From Dasypus novemcinctus (Eukaryota; Chordata; Mammalia; Cingulata; Dasypodidae): a DNA stretch of 64,000 bases. Numbering within the stretch: the stretch's first letter is position 1; each line of letters opens with the position of its first letter. Below are positions 42,225-53,115 of this stretch, piece by piece. Where the stretch lies: NCBI RefSeq assembly GCF_030445035.2, contig NC_080677.1:115065263-115129262 (forward strand), read 5' to 3'. The notes beneath the pieces are model-generated. The model did not search any database, was not told where the DNA came from, and saw only the letters and a list, made by a program, of their open reading frames with translations. The position numbers and the translations under genes were made by a program.

Positions 42225-44350
42225 TTCAGGCCAAAAACCCGGTGTCATTCCCAATTCCTTCCCTCCCATATCACTCTGATACTTCAAATACAGACACTTC
42301 TTCCGTCTCTTCTACTAATACATGAGCCCAAACAGCATTATTTCTCACTTGGACTTCTGCAAGAGCCTCCTGACTTGTCCCCTGCTTCTTCTCTTGTGCC
42401 TTCAAATTTAATCCCCACACAGTCAGTTGCCTAAGTACTTTTATTTTATTTTTTAAAATATATTATTTATTTATTTTTAAAAGATACATAGATTACATAA
42501 AATGTTACATTAAAAAATATAGGGGATTCTCATATGCCTCACTCCCCATATTAACAGATTCCCCCATTAACAAGTTTCCCCCATTAACAGATTCTTTCCC
42601 CCATTAACAGATTCTTTCATTAGTGTGGTACATCCATTGCAATTGAAGAATACATTTTGGAGCATTGCCATACAGCATGGATTATAGTTTACATTGTAGT
42701 TTACACTCTCTCCCACTCCATTCTGTAGTTTATGGAAGGATATATAATGCCCTGTATCTGTCTGTGCAATGTCATTCAGGACAATTCCAAGTCCTGAAAA
42801 TGTCCCCATATTACACCTTTTTCCCTCTCCTTGCCTTCAGCAACTCCAGTGGCCACTGCTTCCATATCAATGATATAATTTCTTCCATTGCTAGAATCTC
42901 AATAAGTCTTTAGTAGAATACCAGTAAATTCACTCTAGTCCATATTTTATTCCCCAATCCTGAGGATTCTGGGATGGTGATGTCCACTCCACCTCTAATT
43001 GACAGGGGGCTTTGATCCCATATGGTTGATAAATGGGATTCTTGCTTGCAGTTGTAGTCTCTCTCAGTTCCTTAGTGTGGTGGTTGTCCATCCTCACCCC
43101 CTTATTTAGCTGTTCTGGGTGAGTCCAATGAACTGGAGAGTAGGTGTTGCAACTCCACTGAGGCTCAGGACCCAGCTGGCACATGGACATCCCAGAGATT
43201 CAAGTCTCTTGGAAATATACTTACCAACTCCAGCATCAACTATAGGTTCAATAAAAGGGACGGGAGAGGGATGTGTAGAGAAGTCACATCTGAGTCTAAC
43301 TCTGTTGCACTTGGGAGCACAAACTCAAAAGTAGAACCCACTGGCAAGGCACCAGCTCCAGAGCTGTCTTCCATGACTGTAGGACCTGGTATCTCCATAG
43401 CCCTCAGGAGCTCCACTATTTGGAGTAGTATCTATTTTGACTGTCTATGAGATTCTGCTGAGATGTGCATAAGTGTTACCTCTCTGATGACCTCCTGACT
43501 CATTTTGAATTCTCTTAGCTATATAAACTCATTTGTCTTTACCATTTCCACCTTTTATTCAAGGTCTTTTTCTGGTTGCATCACCAGCTGGTGCTTGGTA
43601 GTAATCCCTTGGTGGCAAGGGGTCTCACCCCTGGGAGTCATGTCCCATGCTGGGAGGAAGGTGATACATTTATATGCTGAATTTGGCTTAGAGTGAGGGC
43701 TACATTTGAGCAACAAGGGGGCTCTCAGGTGGTAACTCTTAGGCATCCTGCAATACTAGGCTAAGTTTGAAATTTCAAGAGCCAAAGGCTGTGCTGTGTT
43801 ATATCCCTTCTTAAAACCCTTCAATGATTTCCTCTTACACCCTGGAAAAAAGTCCAAACCTAGTACCCCAGCCAAAAAGGCCCCACTTGATCTAACAGAC
43901 CCAGCCAACCTTAAGGATTTCATTTTCTTCTGATCTCCCCACCCATGTCATTTGAGCCACTCCAGCTTCCTTTCCTCGGATACATACAGTGCTTCCCACA
44001 GTTAGTCTTCTGCCTTGCTATTCCTCTAACCAGAACACTTCTCCTCCTGAATCTTTGCATGGCTGGCGCATTTTTTCACTTCAGGTCTTGGCTTAAAGTC
44101 CTCTCCTTAGTAAAGCCTTCCCTGAATAGTCTCCTCCACTCTCCTCCGTTTTTGTTCTTTGCTTCCTAGCACTCAGGCTGCATTTCAATCATACATACAT
44201 CTGTTTATTTACTGTTTAATGCCTGTCTGCCTTCTGCACTGAAGTTGGGTGAGGGAGGGGCTCTGTCAGTGTGCACCACATTGTCACTCCAGGGTCTTGC
44301 ATAATGCCAGGCCTAAAGAAACTGTTTTAGAAATGTTTATTGAATAAATA
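42225..44350 (+). mobile_element. L2 LINE 3' end, split by an insertion
   Basis: Left part 42225-42436 has 'CACTTGGACTTCTGCAAGAG'. Right part 43783-44350 has 'AAACCCTTCAATGATTTCCT', 'AGTCCTCTCCTTAGTAAAGC', and an end with 'GAAATGTTTATTGAATAAAT'. Both match the L2 3' region in order. Non-coding as it stands. Confidence 0.75.
42437..43782 (-). mobile_element. A-tailed 1.35-kb element of uncertain class
   Basis: It begins on the plus strand with T/A-rich DNA as a reversed A tail, then ~1.3 kb of mid-GC sequence. GCCTAAG before and GCCAAAG after may be a diverged target duplication. Near the left end a 'CCCCCATTAACA' unit repeats three times (42560-42615). I recall similar sequence being dispersed in xenarthran genomes but cannot assign it. 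A xenarthran L1 3' part is the leading guess. No known protein domain is visible in its short frames. Confidence 0.5.
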
Positions 44351-44448
44351 AATGTCCTTTCTGACAAGACTCTATCTCTTTCCATAAGATGGATAGCATA
44401 GCTTGCAAAATGCTTGTGCCCAGTTGTGAGTGAATATTAAAACAAAAT

Positions 44449-44735
44449 GAAGGAATGGATATGACTCAAGAAACTCAAGCAGTTAAGCTCCTGCCTCCTA
44501 CACGGGAGGTCCTGGGTTTGGTTCCCAGTGCCCCTAAAATCAAAAAAACAAACAAGTAAATAAATGAAACAAACAACAACTACAACAAAAAACACCCCAC
44601 AAATCCACTCAGGGGAGTTGTTGGGGCTCAGTAGCTGAGCATCAGCTTCCCTCATATGAGGTCCTAGGTTTAATGTCTGGCCCCAATACCTCAAAAAAAC
44701 CCAAAAAACAAAAACAGAAGACCAAAAAAAAAAAC
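44449..44735 (+). mobile_element. Dimeric tRNA-derived SINE
   Basis: First head at 44449-44540 with GGTTTGGTTCCC (B-box region), an A/C-rich linker, second head at about 44609-44690 with GTTGGGGCTCAGTAGCTGAG (A-box region) and GGTCCTAGGTTTAATG, then an A-rich tail. Same architecture as the copy at 28330. Confidence 0.78.
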
Positions 44736-46205
44736 ACCTATTTTACATTTTGAAAGTATATTTTATATGTTTTTACAAACCCTCTTTTCTTCACCTAATG
44801 AGCTTAAGATATGGGAGCAGAGGTCTGAAAGCTGTTTGCCTTTCAAGCCCTTTAAATGAGGCATAAAAGGCGGTTCTGCTGGGGACTGAGAAGAAAGGGA
44901 ACTCTGTTTGGCAGAGTCTGGGCATATGGAGAGCAGGCAGGTCCCAGACGGGATCCTTCCAGGCTTATTAAAGATAATTTGCTTCCAGCTCCTGTTGCCG
45001 TCCCCTTGGAAGGAAAAGAGTGGTGGCTGACTGACATTTGGAGAATTCAGAGAACTCTGAGTTGAGCAAATCAGCAACCTACTTGAATCTTTGTAGAGGA
45101 AAACGAGTGGCTCTGAGTTGCTGGAGGAATGAGCAAGGCCGGCAGGGGTTACATCTGTGTCACTCCCACCCCCAGTTAACTTGCTAATTAAACCCTCCTC
45201 TGCCAAACAGGGAGTCCAATGACAGGAGACAGAACCAATCTCACTGACCTCCTTGAATCCCAGCCACAAATAGAACTCGGTTATTAGCAGCTGCTCCCGT
45301 GGTGGGTGCCTGAGTGCTCACTGGTCACTGAAGAGCTCTCTCTACCCCATTGGCTCCATCGCATTAGAAGGTCACCATTTCTACATAAGCTGTGCCCAAG
45401 AGTGTGACTTGGCACAGGCTAAGGTGGTTGCTGGAGGCCTCTCTACTGAGATAATAGTAGAATAAGTTCATAAATTGGGGGCCCTTAGGCCAAAACATCT
45501 CAACCATTCCTTAAAAAGAAAATAGACAAGCCACCCATGGAGATGACTCTCTCTTCTTGCAGGGATTCCTGGGAATATTTATGCCTATGCAGACAAGTGA
45601 TTCACCAAGTAAATACTTTTACAGCATGGCTTTGTCTTTGTGCAAAGACAGTGTCAAACTGTACATTTTAGTAATGTGGTTTCAGAGCCATCAGTGGGGA
45701 TGGATGATTAGACAAAATGATGATTCAGGATGTTCTTTCACAAGGGAGATGGTGCCCCTTGTTAGGACTGGATTAAGTATTTATGGAGGGTCAATGATTC
45801 ACATTTATATTCAGAAGAAGTGAGTCAGTACATTCCATGCTTAGAGGGGAGATGCAAGGAGGAGGAAAAGGAATGGGAGTCAATGTTTTCTGATGCCCTG
45901 TGAGGGGCCAGGCATCATTTTGGGCACTCTATGGGCATTAGCTTAATTTAATCCCACAATTATCCTGTTCCCCTTGAGGAGTCCTGTCTCCCATCTGCCT
46001 GGAAGGGGAACAGGAAGGAGAAGTAGCCATGAGGCAGAGGCCAGGCCAGAAAATCGAGTTTCAAAATGTTGGATGGGTCAGTGGTTGGGGAAGTCACTCC
46101 AAGGTGACTCAGTCATGTCCTGAACCAATAGCACATGCTTTTCCTGGCTTGTGGGCAAAGACTGTGCAGCTGGGTTGCATCTCCATGGAGATGTTTCTCT
46201 TCCCT
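44736..46205. other. Unassigned sequence, no gene seen
   Basis: Contains a 168-codon minus frame (44763-45269) rich in Ser with no known domain. I cannot distinguish it from chance and do not call a gene. A weak MIR trace lies at about 45905-45990. Confidence 0.35.
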
Positions 46206-46213
46206 TAGAGCAG

Positions 46214-46337
46214 CAGTTCTTGAAACTAGTGGGCAGATTGCTAGGCCCACTCCCAGATAACCTGCATTTCTCAGAAGGCCCCAGGTGATGCCTAGGCTGC
46301 TGGTCCAGGAACCTCAACTTCACTCTGAGAACCACTG
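46214..46337 (-). mobile_element. MER5A-type hAT element
   Basis: Terminal inverted repeats CAGTTCTTGAAACT and CTGAGAACCACTG, body 'GGCCCCAGGTGATGCCTAGG'. No exact 8-bp duplication found. Confidence 0.7.
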
Positions 46338-46515
46338 CTCTGAAGCACCACAGGAAAAGGAGGCCCAGCTCAATAATTGTGCAGTGCCAGGATTTCTGGG
46401 GAGGAGCTCCTCCTTGCCAGAGGTTAAACGTGGGGACCTTTAGGCTCTCTGCTGGGCCTTCTTACTGACCAGGCTACTGAGTATGGGAACAGTGGCAGAT
46501 AATCTTCTCCTTTTG

Positions 46516-46592
46516 ATGGTAGCAGCGATTGAACCTAGGACCTTGTACATGCATGTGAAGCATGCGCTCAACCACTGAGCTACTACCCCTTC
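46516..46592 (-). mobile_element. tRNA-Ala-like SINE head or tRNA pseudogene
   Basis: On the minus strand it reads GGGGTAGTAGCTCAGTGGTT (A-box region), GAGCGCATGCTTCACATGC, then GGTTCAATC (B-box region). This is the tRNA-Ala-type pattern, but the anticodon arm is altered and there is no clear tail, so it is not a working tRNA gene. Confidence 0.6.
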
Positions 46593-47944
46593 CACACCTT
46601 CTGATGTTTTTTAATTCAATCCTCTCAGCACTTTGCAAAACACTATTTCCTTCCTATTAAAAAAAAAAAAAATGAGGGCCCTGGCATCCTTAAAGACAGC
46701 CACCCTTTTCCAAGAGGTCAGGTCAAGACCCCGGCCCCCAGCAGCACTGGGTCCTTGCCCTCTGGCATCCACTCTTCTGATGCCAATGGTTTACATCAGC
46801 ACCCAAAGAGATGCTCATGAAGGCCCATGTCAGGCCCAGGGAAGTACTTTGCAAATGTTTATTTAATGGACAGATGGAGTGGTGGATGCAGTTGGGAGGG
46901 GGTGGATAAGGGAGAAGAGATACTCTATCTCCATATCTGGGAGAACGTTCTCTTCTATAGCAACAAACTTTTTTCCAAACCCTAGTTTCATAAATTGACT
47001 CTATTGGACAAAGGGGTGCATGCTATTGTTAAGGGCATGGCTCAACCCTTCTGCATCTCATTTATAAAATGGGCATCATAAGAGTATTTACTTCCAAGGG
47101 AGAGGGTCCTCTGAAGAGCTGAGCCCTGGGCCAGATATAGGGTGCACACTCCAGAGTTACGGGCTAACATCCTTGTGGAATTTACAACTCAAAGCAGACT
47201 TTTCTTGATGGTGGTTCGGAGTATCATGACTGTGCCCGGCGAGAAGAGCCTTGCTGTTCTCATCTCTGAACAACATGGCGGATATGGGGAGGTAGCAAGC
47301 TTTGGTTATGAACTAAAAACTGAGCTGGCATACAGGACTCCAAAGACTCCAGGTCAGGCTTGGAGTCTGAAGTCACCATGCAAGGCATTTCATCCCTAGG
47401 GCAAAACCATGGACTTACTTTTACAGAGCTCAGGAAAGAAGCAGGGATTTGACAACTAGAGTAAACCATTAAGTACCAAAGGCAAAGTGTAGTTCAGCCC
47501 CCACCGCTGGGGCTTTCTACTCTTCCTCCCTACCTCACCTCAGGCCATGTGTGATACCTTGGGACATGCTTCTATTGCTATATTGGTTTTGCTGTGGTGG
47601 CAGGTGGCAGGAAGGACAACTTGAGGTCATGATGGGTTATCACTGGCTGGAAACGCCAGCTTCTTCCCACATCCTTCTCTCAGCACCTGCTGAAGAACTA
47701 AGAGAGCATGGAGATCCCAGAGGCTGGTGATTAGGAGGAGGTGGTAGGCCACTGGGTCCTGGGGTCCTCATTTGCCATGGCCTCATGGCCATTTGACAAC
47801 GCTCTGTTCTAGGTAGTCCCTGTCCTAGGGTGGTCCTTTAGCCCAGTCCTCTGCACTCTGGACCCTTCTCTCAGATTCCACGCTAAGGAATTTCACTTCA
47901 AAATGAGTGCTCTTTTGTCTCAGTCATTCGGATCCTGTTCTGCA
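46593..47944. other. Unassigned sequence, no gene seen
   Basis: An A13 run at 46659-46671 and a MIR-like scrap near 47040-47095 ('TCATTTATAAAATGGGCATC'). No exon recognised. Confidence 0.4.
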
Positions 47945-48020
47945 ATCTTCTCATTCATTCATTCATTCATTCAACAATAGTTACTGAGTACTTACTTGGT
48001 GCCAGGCTCTGAGATAGGGA
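47945..48020 (-). mobile_element. L2 3' end with (ATTC)n
   Basis: Reverse of the L2 tail: six CATT units, then 'ACTTGGTGCCAGGCTCTGAG'. Confidence 0.7.
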
Positions 48021-48800
48021 ATGAAAAATCCGAAGAAGGAGCCTACGTTTTTGTGAGTAATGAAGTCATACTTAAGTGTTGAGACCACCCAGTCACATAG
48101 CTGGTGGTGACAAAAGTGGGTCTCTGATTCTCGGTGTGGCCATATGCCCGTCAGTCCTGGGTGGGGATAGCCTGAGCTTCCACAACATAAAGGAGACAGG
48201 CAAGGCAACCACTCACTCCCTACCACAAGGTGGAGGAAGGGACAGAAACTTTTTTTAGGTAAGACAGAAATGCTGCTTCAGGCAGAGGCCTTGACAGTGA
48301 GCTCTTGCTCTCCCTGGCTTCTCTTTTAGCATCACATTTTGAGTGGGAAACTTGCTTCTCTGAAAACAAAATTATCTTAACCCTTTTCCTTGCTGGGAAT
48401 GGTGAACACCCAGCACTGTGAGTCTCCCTGCAAGGGGGTGGATGAGAAGGAGCAAGAGAACCTTGCAGCCTTGGAGAGCCAACTTGCTCTTCCCTGGCTG
48501 TTCCTTGGGACTCTGCCTGTGGTTTGTCCAAGATTCGCCAGAGACCTAGCTGGAGGAAGTCAGCAAGTGCTTTCTTTTCATCTCCTTTCCAGAGCATCAG
48601 AGAAGACATTCTAGAAATTCCTGGGGTGTGTGTGACATTTATCAAACTTAAGACATGGGATATTTTTGATATGCAGTTCCCCTACCTCAATCCTCCCCCA
48701 GCACAATGTTCTAAATCCTTTTGTGTCATGAGAGATGTTACTCATATGGACAAGTTGTGCTTATTAATGATGTGGGAGCACAGAAAAAATAAAGAAACAC
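48021..48800. other. Unassigned sequence, no gene seen
   Basis: A 141-codon minus frame (48220-48645) shows no known domain. Nothing else recognised. Confidence 0.4.
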
Positions 48801-48805
48801 TGTCT

Positions 48806-48905
48806 TCATTCATTCATTCACTCATTCACCTTCAAAACACTTGTTGAACACCTGCTATGTGTCAGGCACTGTCTTAGGCACTGGGGATATGGACATGAAT
48901 AGTGG
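48806..48905 (-). mobile_element. L2 3' end
   Basis: CATT units then 'CACCTGCTATGTGTCAGGCA', the L2 tail in reverse. Confidence 0.75.
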
Positions 48906-48936
48906 ACTGAAAGAAATCACATGCTGACATCTGTTT

Positions 48937-49560
48937 TAGTTTCCTGACTGTGAAAACAAATACCATACAGTGGATTAATGTGGTGGTTTGAAGCTGTATG
49001 TACCCCCAGAAAAGTATGAAGAAAGCATTGTCTTGATGATGCCTTGGTTTAGAAATTTTTGTGGATTCAAACTGTAAGCTTGTAGGCTAATAAATTCCCA
49101 TCATTAAAAGCGAAAACATTTTATGGTATCTGCTTTCAACAGCAAAGAAAACTAGAACAGTTGGCTTAATGACAGAAATGTATTGGCTCATAGTTTCAGA
49201 GGCTAGAAAGCTTGCTTTCTCCCAGGATCAGTATCTTCTGCATGACTGGCAATCTTTTGGGTTCTTTGGCTTTACTGTCACATGGCAATGCACATGGTGG
49301 TATGACCCCTTTCTCTGCTGTGTTCTGTTGACTTCTAGCTTTGTTGTTTCTCCCCTGGCTTTGTTTTCCATGTGTCCAATTTCCTTTGCTTATAAAGACT
49401 TCAGCTATATTGGATTAAGGCCCAGTCTCATTCAGTTTGGGCACACTTTAATTAATAACATTTTCAAAGGTTCTATTTGCAAATGGGTTCACACTCACAG
49501 GCCTGGGGGTTGGGACCTGAACATGCCTTTTGTGGGCAACATGATTCAATCCCCAATAAC
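48937..49560 (-). mobile_element. MLT1-type MaLR LTR, split by another LTR
   Basis: Antisense MLT1: TGTTTTAGTTTCCTGACTG on the left, 'ATGTATTGGCTCATAGTTTC' after the insert, end near 'TTCAATCCCCAATAAC'. The insert is at 48979-49159. Confidence 0.75.
48979..49159 (+). mobile_element. MaLR-type LTR, family A, internally shortened copy
   Basis: Starts TGTGGTGGTTTGAAGCTG and ends AAAACTAGAACA like the longer family members, but is only 181 bp. About 400 bp of the middle seen in the 50446 copy is missing. No exact 5-bp duplication is visible. CAGTGGATTAA and CAGTTGGCTTAA at the joints are similar. Confidence 0.6.
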
Positions 49561-49627
49561 ATCCTTGAAAAGCTTGCAGTCAAGGTAAGAACCTGGCAGA
49601 TGGAGAAAGAAGCTGCCAAGAACAACT

Positions 49628-49992
49628 CTTTTTTTTAAGATTTATTTTTTATTACCCACCCCGCCCCCCCTTTGTCTGCTCTCTGTGTCCATTTGCTGTG
49701 CGTGCTTCTGTGTCTGCTTGCATTCTTGTCAGCGGCACTGGGAATCTGTGTTTCTTTTTGTTGTGTCATCTTGCTGCATCAGCTCTGTGTGTGTGTGGCG
49801 CCACTCCTGGGCAGACTGTGCTTTTATCACATGGGGTGGCTCTCCTTGCGGGGGTGCATTCCTTGCGCATGGGGCTCCCCTACCCGCGGGACACATCATG
49901 CATCAGCACATGGGTCAGGAGGCCCTGGGTTTGAACCCTGGACCTCCCATATGGTAGGCAGACGTTCTATCAGTTGAGCCAAATCTGTTCCC
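49628..49992 (-). mobile_element. DAS-type SINE, near full length
   Basis: Exact 12-bp duplication CCAAGAACAACT at 49616-49627 and 49993-50004. The body is shortened by about 50 bp around 49895 relative to other copies. Confidence 0.92.
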
Positions 49993-50004
49993 CCAAGAAC
50001 AACT

Positions 50005-50440
50005 TTATTCACTTTGGAAGCCATCACTCATGGCAGGGTAAAATGGCAGCTTGAAATGGGGCAGGGCATTACTCTTGGAAAAACCACTAGATATCACTCT
50101 TGGATGTGTACTGCCAAGTCCATTTTTGATGGCATATTCTTACTTTATCTATGTTTATATTTTCAGGCCAGTCATAAAGGTTTGGGAGTCATTTCAACTT
50201 TTGTAGGAGACTTTGACTATCTACTATGATCCATCTTGCATTGATTTCATGGTTTAACAGGGCTATACACCCTTGGATTTTTTTTTGTCCCCGTTTAAGC
50301 CCAAACAAGAAAGCTTTATGTGTCATACTCAAGCATATTGATCATTGACTTTAAATTGGTCAAAAGTTGTATCAGAAATTCTTCTTCCTCTTAGATGATG
50401 GAACTTACTATAGTGTCAGTAAAATGAAGAAGACTGTTTC
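50005..50440. other. Unassigned sequence, no gene seen
   Basis: AT-rich. Nothing recognised. Confidence 0.4.
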
Positions 50441-50445
50441 ACCCT

Positions 50446-51016
50446 TCTGACAGTTTGAAACTATTTTATGAATCCTAGAAAAGTTCATGTTCTTGGAGTT
50501 AATGCATTCCTGTGGGTGTGAGACCCTTGATTGGAATAAATTCAGTTGGGGGTCTTTGATTGGAGTACTTCAGTTAGGCATGACCCAGCATAGGTCTTGG
50601 TCCTCTTGCTTGAGTCCTTTGTAAATGGGACATGCAGAGACACATAGAGAAAGAGAGCTGCCATTTTACGCTGCTATGAGAGAGAAGACTTAGGATCACC
50701 TGCAGCCCAGAGGCTGAGAGAGAGAGGGTCTTGGTGGCCGAGAGAAGAGCCATATACCTGATTGCCCACAGCTGACCTTGGGGAGAAATTGAACCTGGAG
50801 GAGAAGGCAGAAACTGGCCACCATTTTGTGTTGCCACATGGCAGGAGTTCAGGATTGCTAGCAGCTGGCCTTTGGTGAGACAGCTTCTCTGATGATGTCT
50901 TGATCTGGACATTTTCACAGCCTCAGAACTGTAAGATTGTACCCTAAAAAATTCCCATTTTAAAAGCTAATCCATTTTTGGTATTTTGCATTATCAGCCC
51001 TTAGCAAACTAAAACA
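50446..51016 (+). mobile_element. MaLR-type solo LTR, family A copy
   Basis: Flanked by an exact 5-bp duplication ACCCT (50441-50445, 51017-51021). Starts TCTGACAGTTTGAAA, ends AGCAAACTAAAACA, with CTAAAAAATTCCC in the poly-A signal position. Confidence 0.8.
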
Positions 51017-51021
51017 ACCCT

Positions 51022-51459
51022 ATTTCATCTGATTAGTGAATTTCACATTACTGTGTTGCCAGAGAGAGTACTTTCGAAGGTTCAAGGTAAAGAGAAGCTA
51101 TCTCCCCTAGTGGTTTTTAATCCAGGAAAAGAAAATGGCATGATGGTGAGAAAGAGCATGGTTTCTCTGAGCAACTGGAAGCAGAACTGAATGGGGACCT
51201 ACTTGGGGGATAGGGGGTGCAGGAGGGAGGAGTGTCAAGAAATGAACAGGGACCAGAACATGAACTTCCTTCATAGCCATGTAATGGAATCTGAACTTTT
51301 TCCTGAAATTAATGGGAATTCACCTGTAGGCTTATAGACATGGAAGTAGCATTGTGTGATTTCATTTCCTCCCATCAGCACATGGAGAACAGATTGGAGA
51401 GGATGAGGGCCTGATCAGAAGAAAGGAGACCAACAAAGAGACCTGTTGTAATCTAGGCT
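51022..51459. other. Unassigned sequence, no gene seen
   Basis: Nothing recognised. Confidence 0.4.
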
Positions 51460-51625
51460 AGTGGTCTCCAACCTTTTTTCACATGTGAATTACATAGGGG
51501 AGCTTTTAAAAACCCCTCCTCCCTGGCCCCACCTGAGACCAATGAAACCATAATCTCTGGGGATGGGGCCTACGCATCAGGGATTTTTGAAACTCCCTGG
51601 GTGATTCTGGTGTATGGAATATTCA
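51460..51625 (+). mobile_element. MER5A-type hAT fragment
   Basis: 'TAGTGGTCTCCAACCTTTTT' start and 'AATCTCTGGGGATGGGGCCT', 'CTCCCTGGGTGATTCTGGTG' in MER5 order. The right inverted repeat is missing. Confidence 0.65.
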
Positions 51626-52724
51626 GACACAGGCCTACCCTGTATGTTGTCTTTTTCTCATTTCATGTCTCTCTAGATTAAAATCTTTTCCTGGGTGAGT
51701 GGGGAGATGCTTCTTTGGCTTTTGCCTGGCCTTTTATTCTCAATTTCTCCCAGGAAAGAAAGGGTTAAGGGAGATTTGGCTAGGGAAAGCATTTCATTTC
51801 AAAAACCCCAACTAACCTGTGTTTGCCTTCCTGACCTCCAGACTATTTTAATCTTGTAAACGGTAATGATGTGTGTGGGGAACAATTTTGTTGTTTACTG
51901 AAGCAGTTGAGTGATAATTGCAGAGAAAGGAGAAAGCGGAAGGCTTTTCTCACGTACTGTATTTCTTGCTGTCGTTCTCTATGCTAATATAGGCCCCAAT
52001 GTTATGTCTTGTGAATCAAGATGACAGACCAGGGAAGGGAGAGCAGCAGGGGGCCAAGGAAGGGGTGGGGCGAACCCAAGGAAAGGCCTGGACCCCTTCC
52101 ACTGGGGGGAAAAATTGGAATCGGACAGTCATAGGGTTGGCTGGCTCCTTTCAGGAAGCTGCTTCAGGGTAAAAAGGGTATGCTATGCAAATAGCTCTCT
52201 GCCCACAAGATGGGGTGCCAGTTCTGCAGGCAGCCTTCCGAAATAAAGCCGTGGATGGAAAGTTCCCTTCTGTGCGAGATAAAAATGTATTCTACTGCAG
52301 CATTAAAAGGATGCAGATAGACCAAGTAGAACAAATACAAAATGATTTTGTCTTCTTTTACCTTCTTAGGGAAATCTTTTCATTTCTGTGTGACTACAGT
52401 TCACTAAAAATTCATCATGCCTATAATATCAACATAAATTTCTCTTTATAATGCATATCCCTTAAATGGGCTTCTTGTCACTGCCAGATATATAATTTAC
52501 TGAGTGACCATTGCATGTAGGACCCTGTACAGGGTGCAGTTTGCAGTCTTGTTGGGTTCTGAGAGAACACATAACCGAGGATACTTTAAATGCAGTGTAA
52601 TAGAAGTTAAAAGGTTATAGATGATGTCATGGCTTAGGTGGACATGGCTGCAAGGCAGGCTGAGATGTGAAGAGGTGAGATCAGGGAAAGGGCAGGGAAG
52701 GCATCCAGAGCTGTACAAGACTTG
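51626..52724. other. Unassigned sequence, no gene seen
   Basis: A G/A-rich part at 52020-52110. No exon or repeat family recognised. Confidence 0.4.
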
Positions 52725-52732
52725 GTCTAGGG

Positions 52733-52922
52733 CAGGGATTCTTAACCTCTTTTTGTTCCATGGACCCCTTTGCCAGTCAGGTAAAAACCATGGAGCCCTT
52801 ACTAAGTTCATACTATACTGTTATTTAATAAATATATCACACCCACAACAACATGTCCCCACAAGAATACTGGCATTTTGAATTTCAATTCAAGCTCACA
52901 GACCCCTGGTTAAGAACCCCTG
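52733..52922 (+). mobile_element. Short hAT (Charlie-type) element
   Basis: 190 bp with terminal inverted repeats CAGGGATTCTTAACCTC and GGTTAAGAACCCCTG, flanked by an exact 8-bp duplication GTCTAGGG (52725-52732, 52923-52930), the hallmark of hAT transposition. No transposase, so non-autonomous. Confidence 0.88.
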
Positions 52923-52959
52923 GTCTAGGGGGTGGGTTCACCACAGCAGGCTTATTCAA

Positions 52960-53115
52960 GATGTAGTTCACAGAGTTCTTCCTCAGAATCTCCCAGGTTG
53001 GGAAAGATGGGGTCAGGCAGCACTTGCTCAAAATAGAGGCACCTGAATCAGAATGTGTCCAGCTGGAAAAAACTCCCAGGTGTTCTTATGCACACTAAAG
53101 TTTGAAAACCTCTGA
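52960..53115 (-). mobile_element. MER5A-type hAT fragment
   Basis: 'GAGGCACCTGAATCAGAATG', 'CCAGGTGTTCTTATGCACAC', end 'TTTGAAAACCTCTG'. Confidence 0.6.

Noticed and set aside
44763..45269. 168-codon minus-strand frame between SINEs
   Set aside because: Ser-rich with no domain or exon boundary evidence. Cannot be told from chance.
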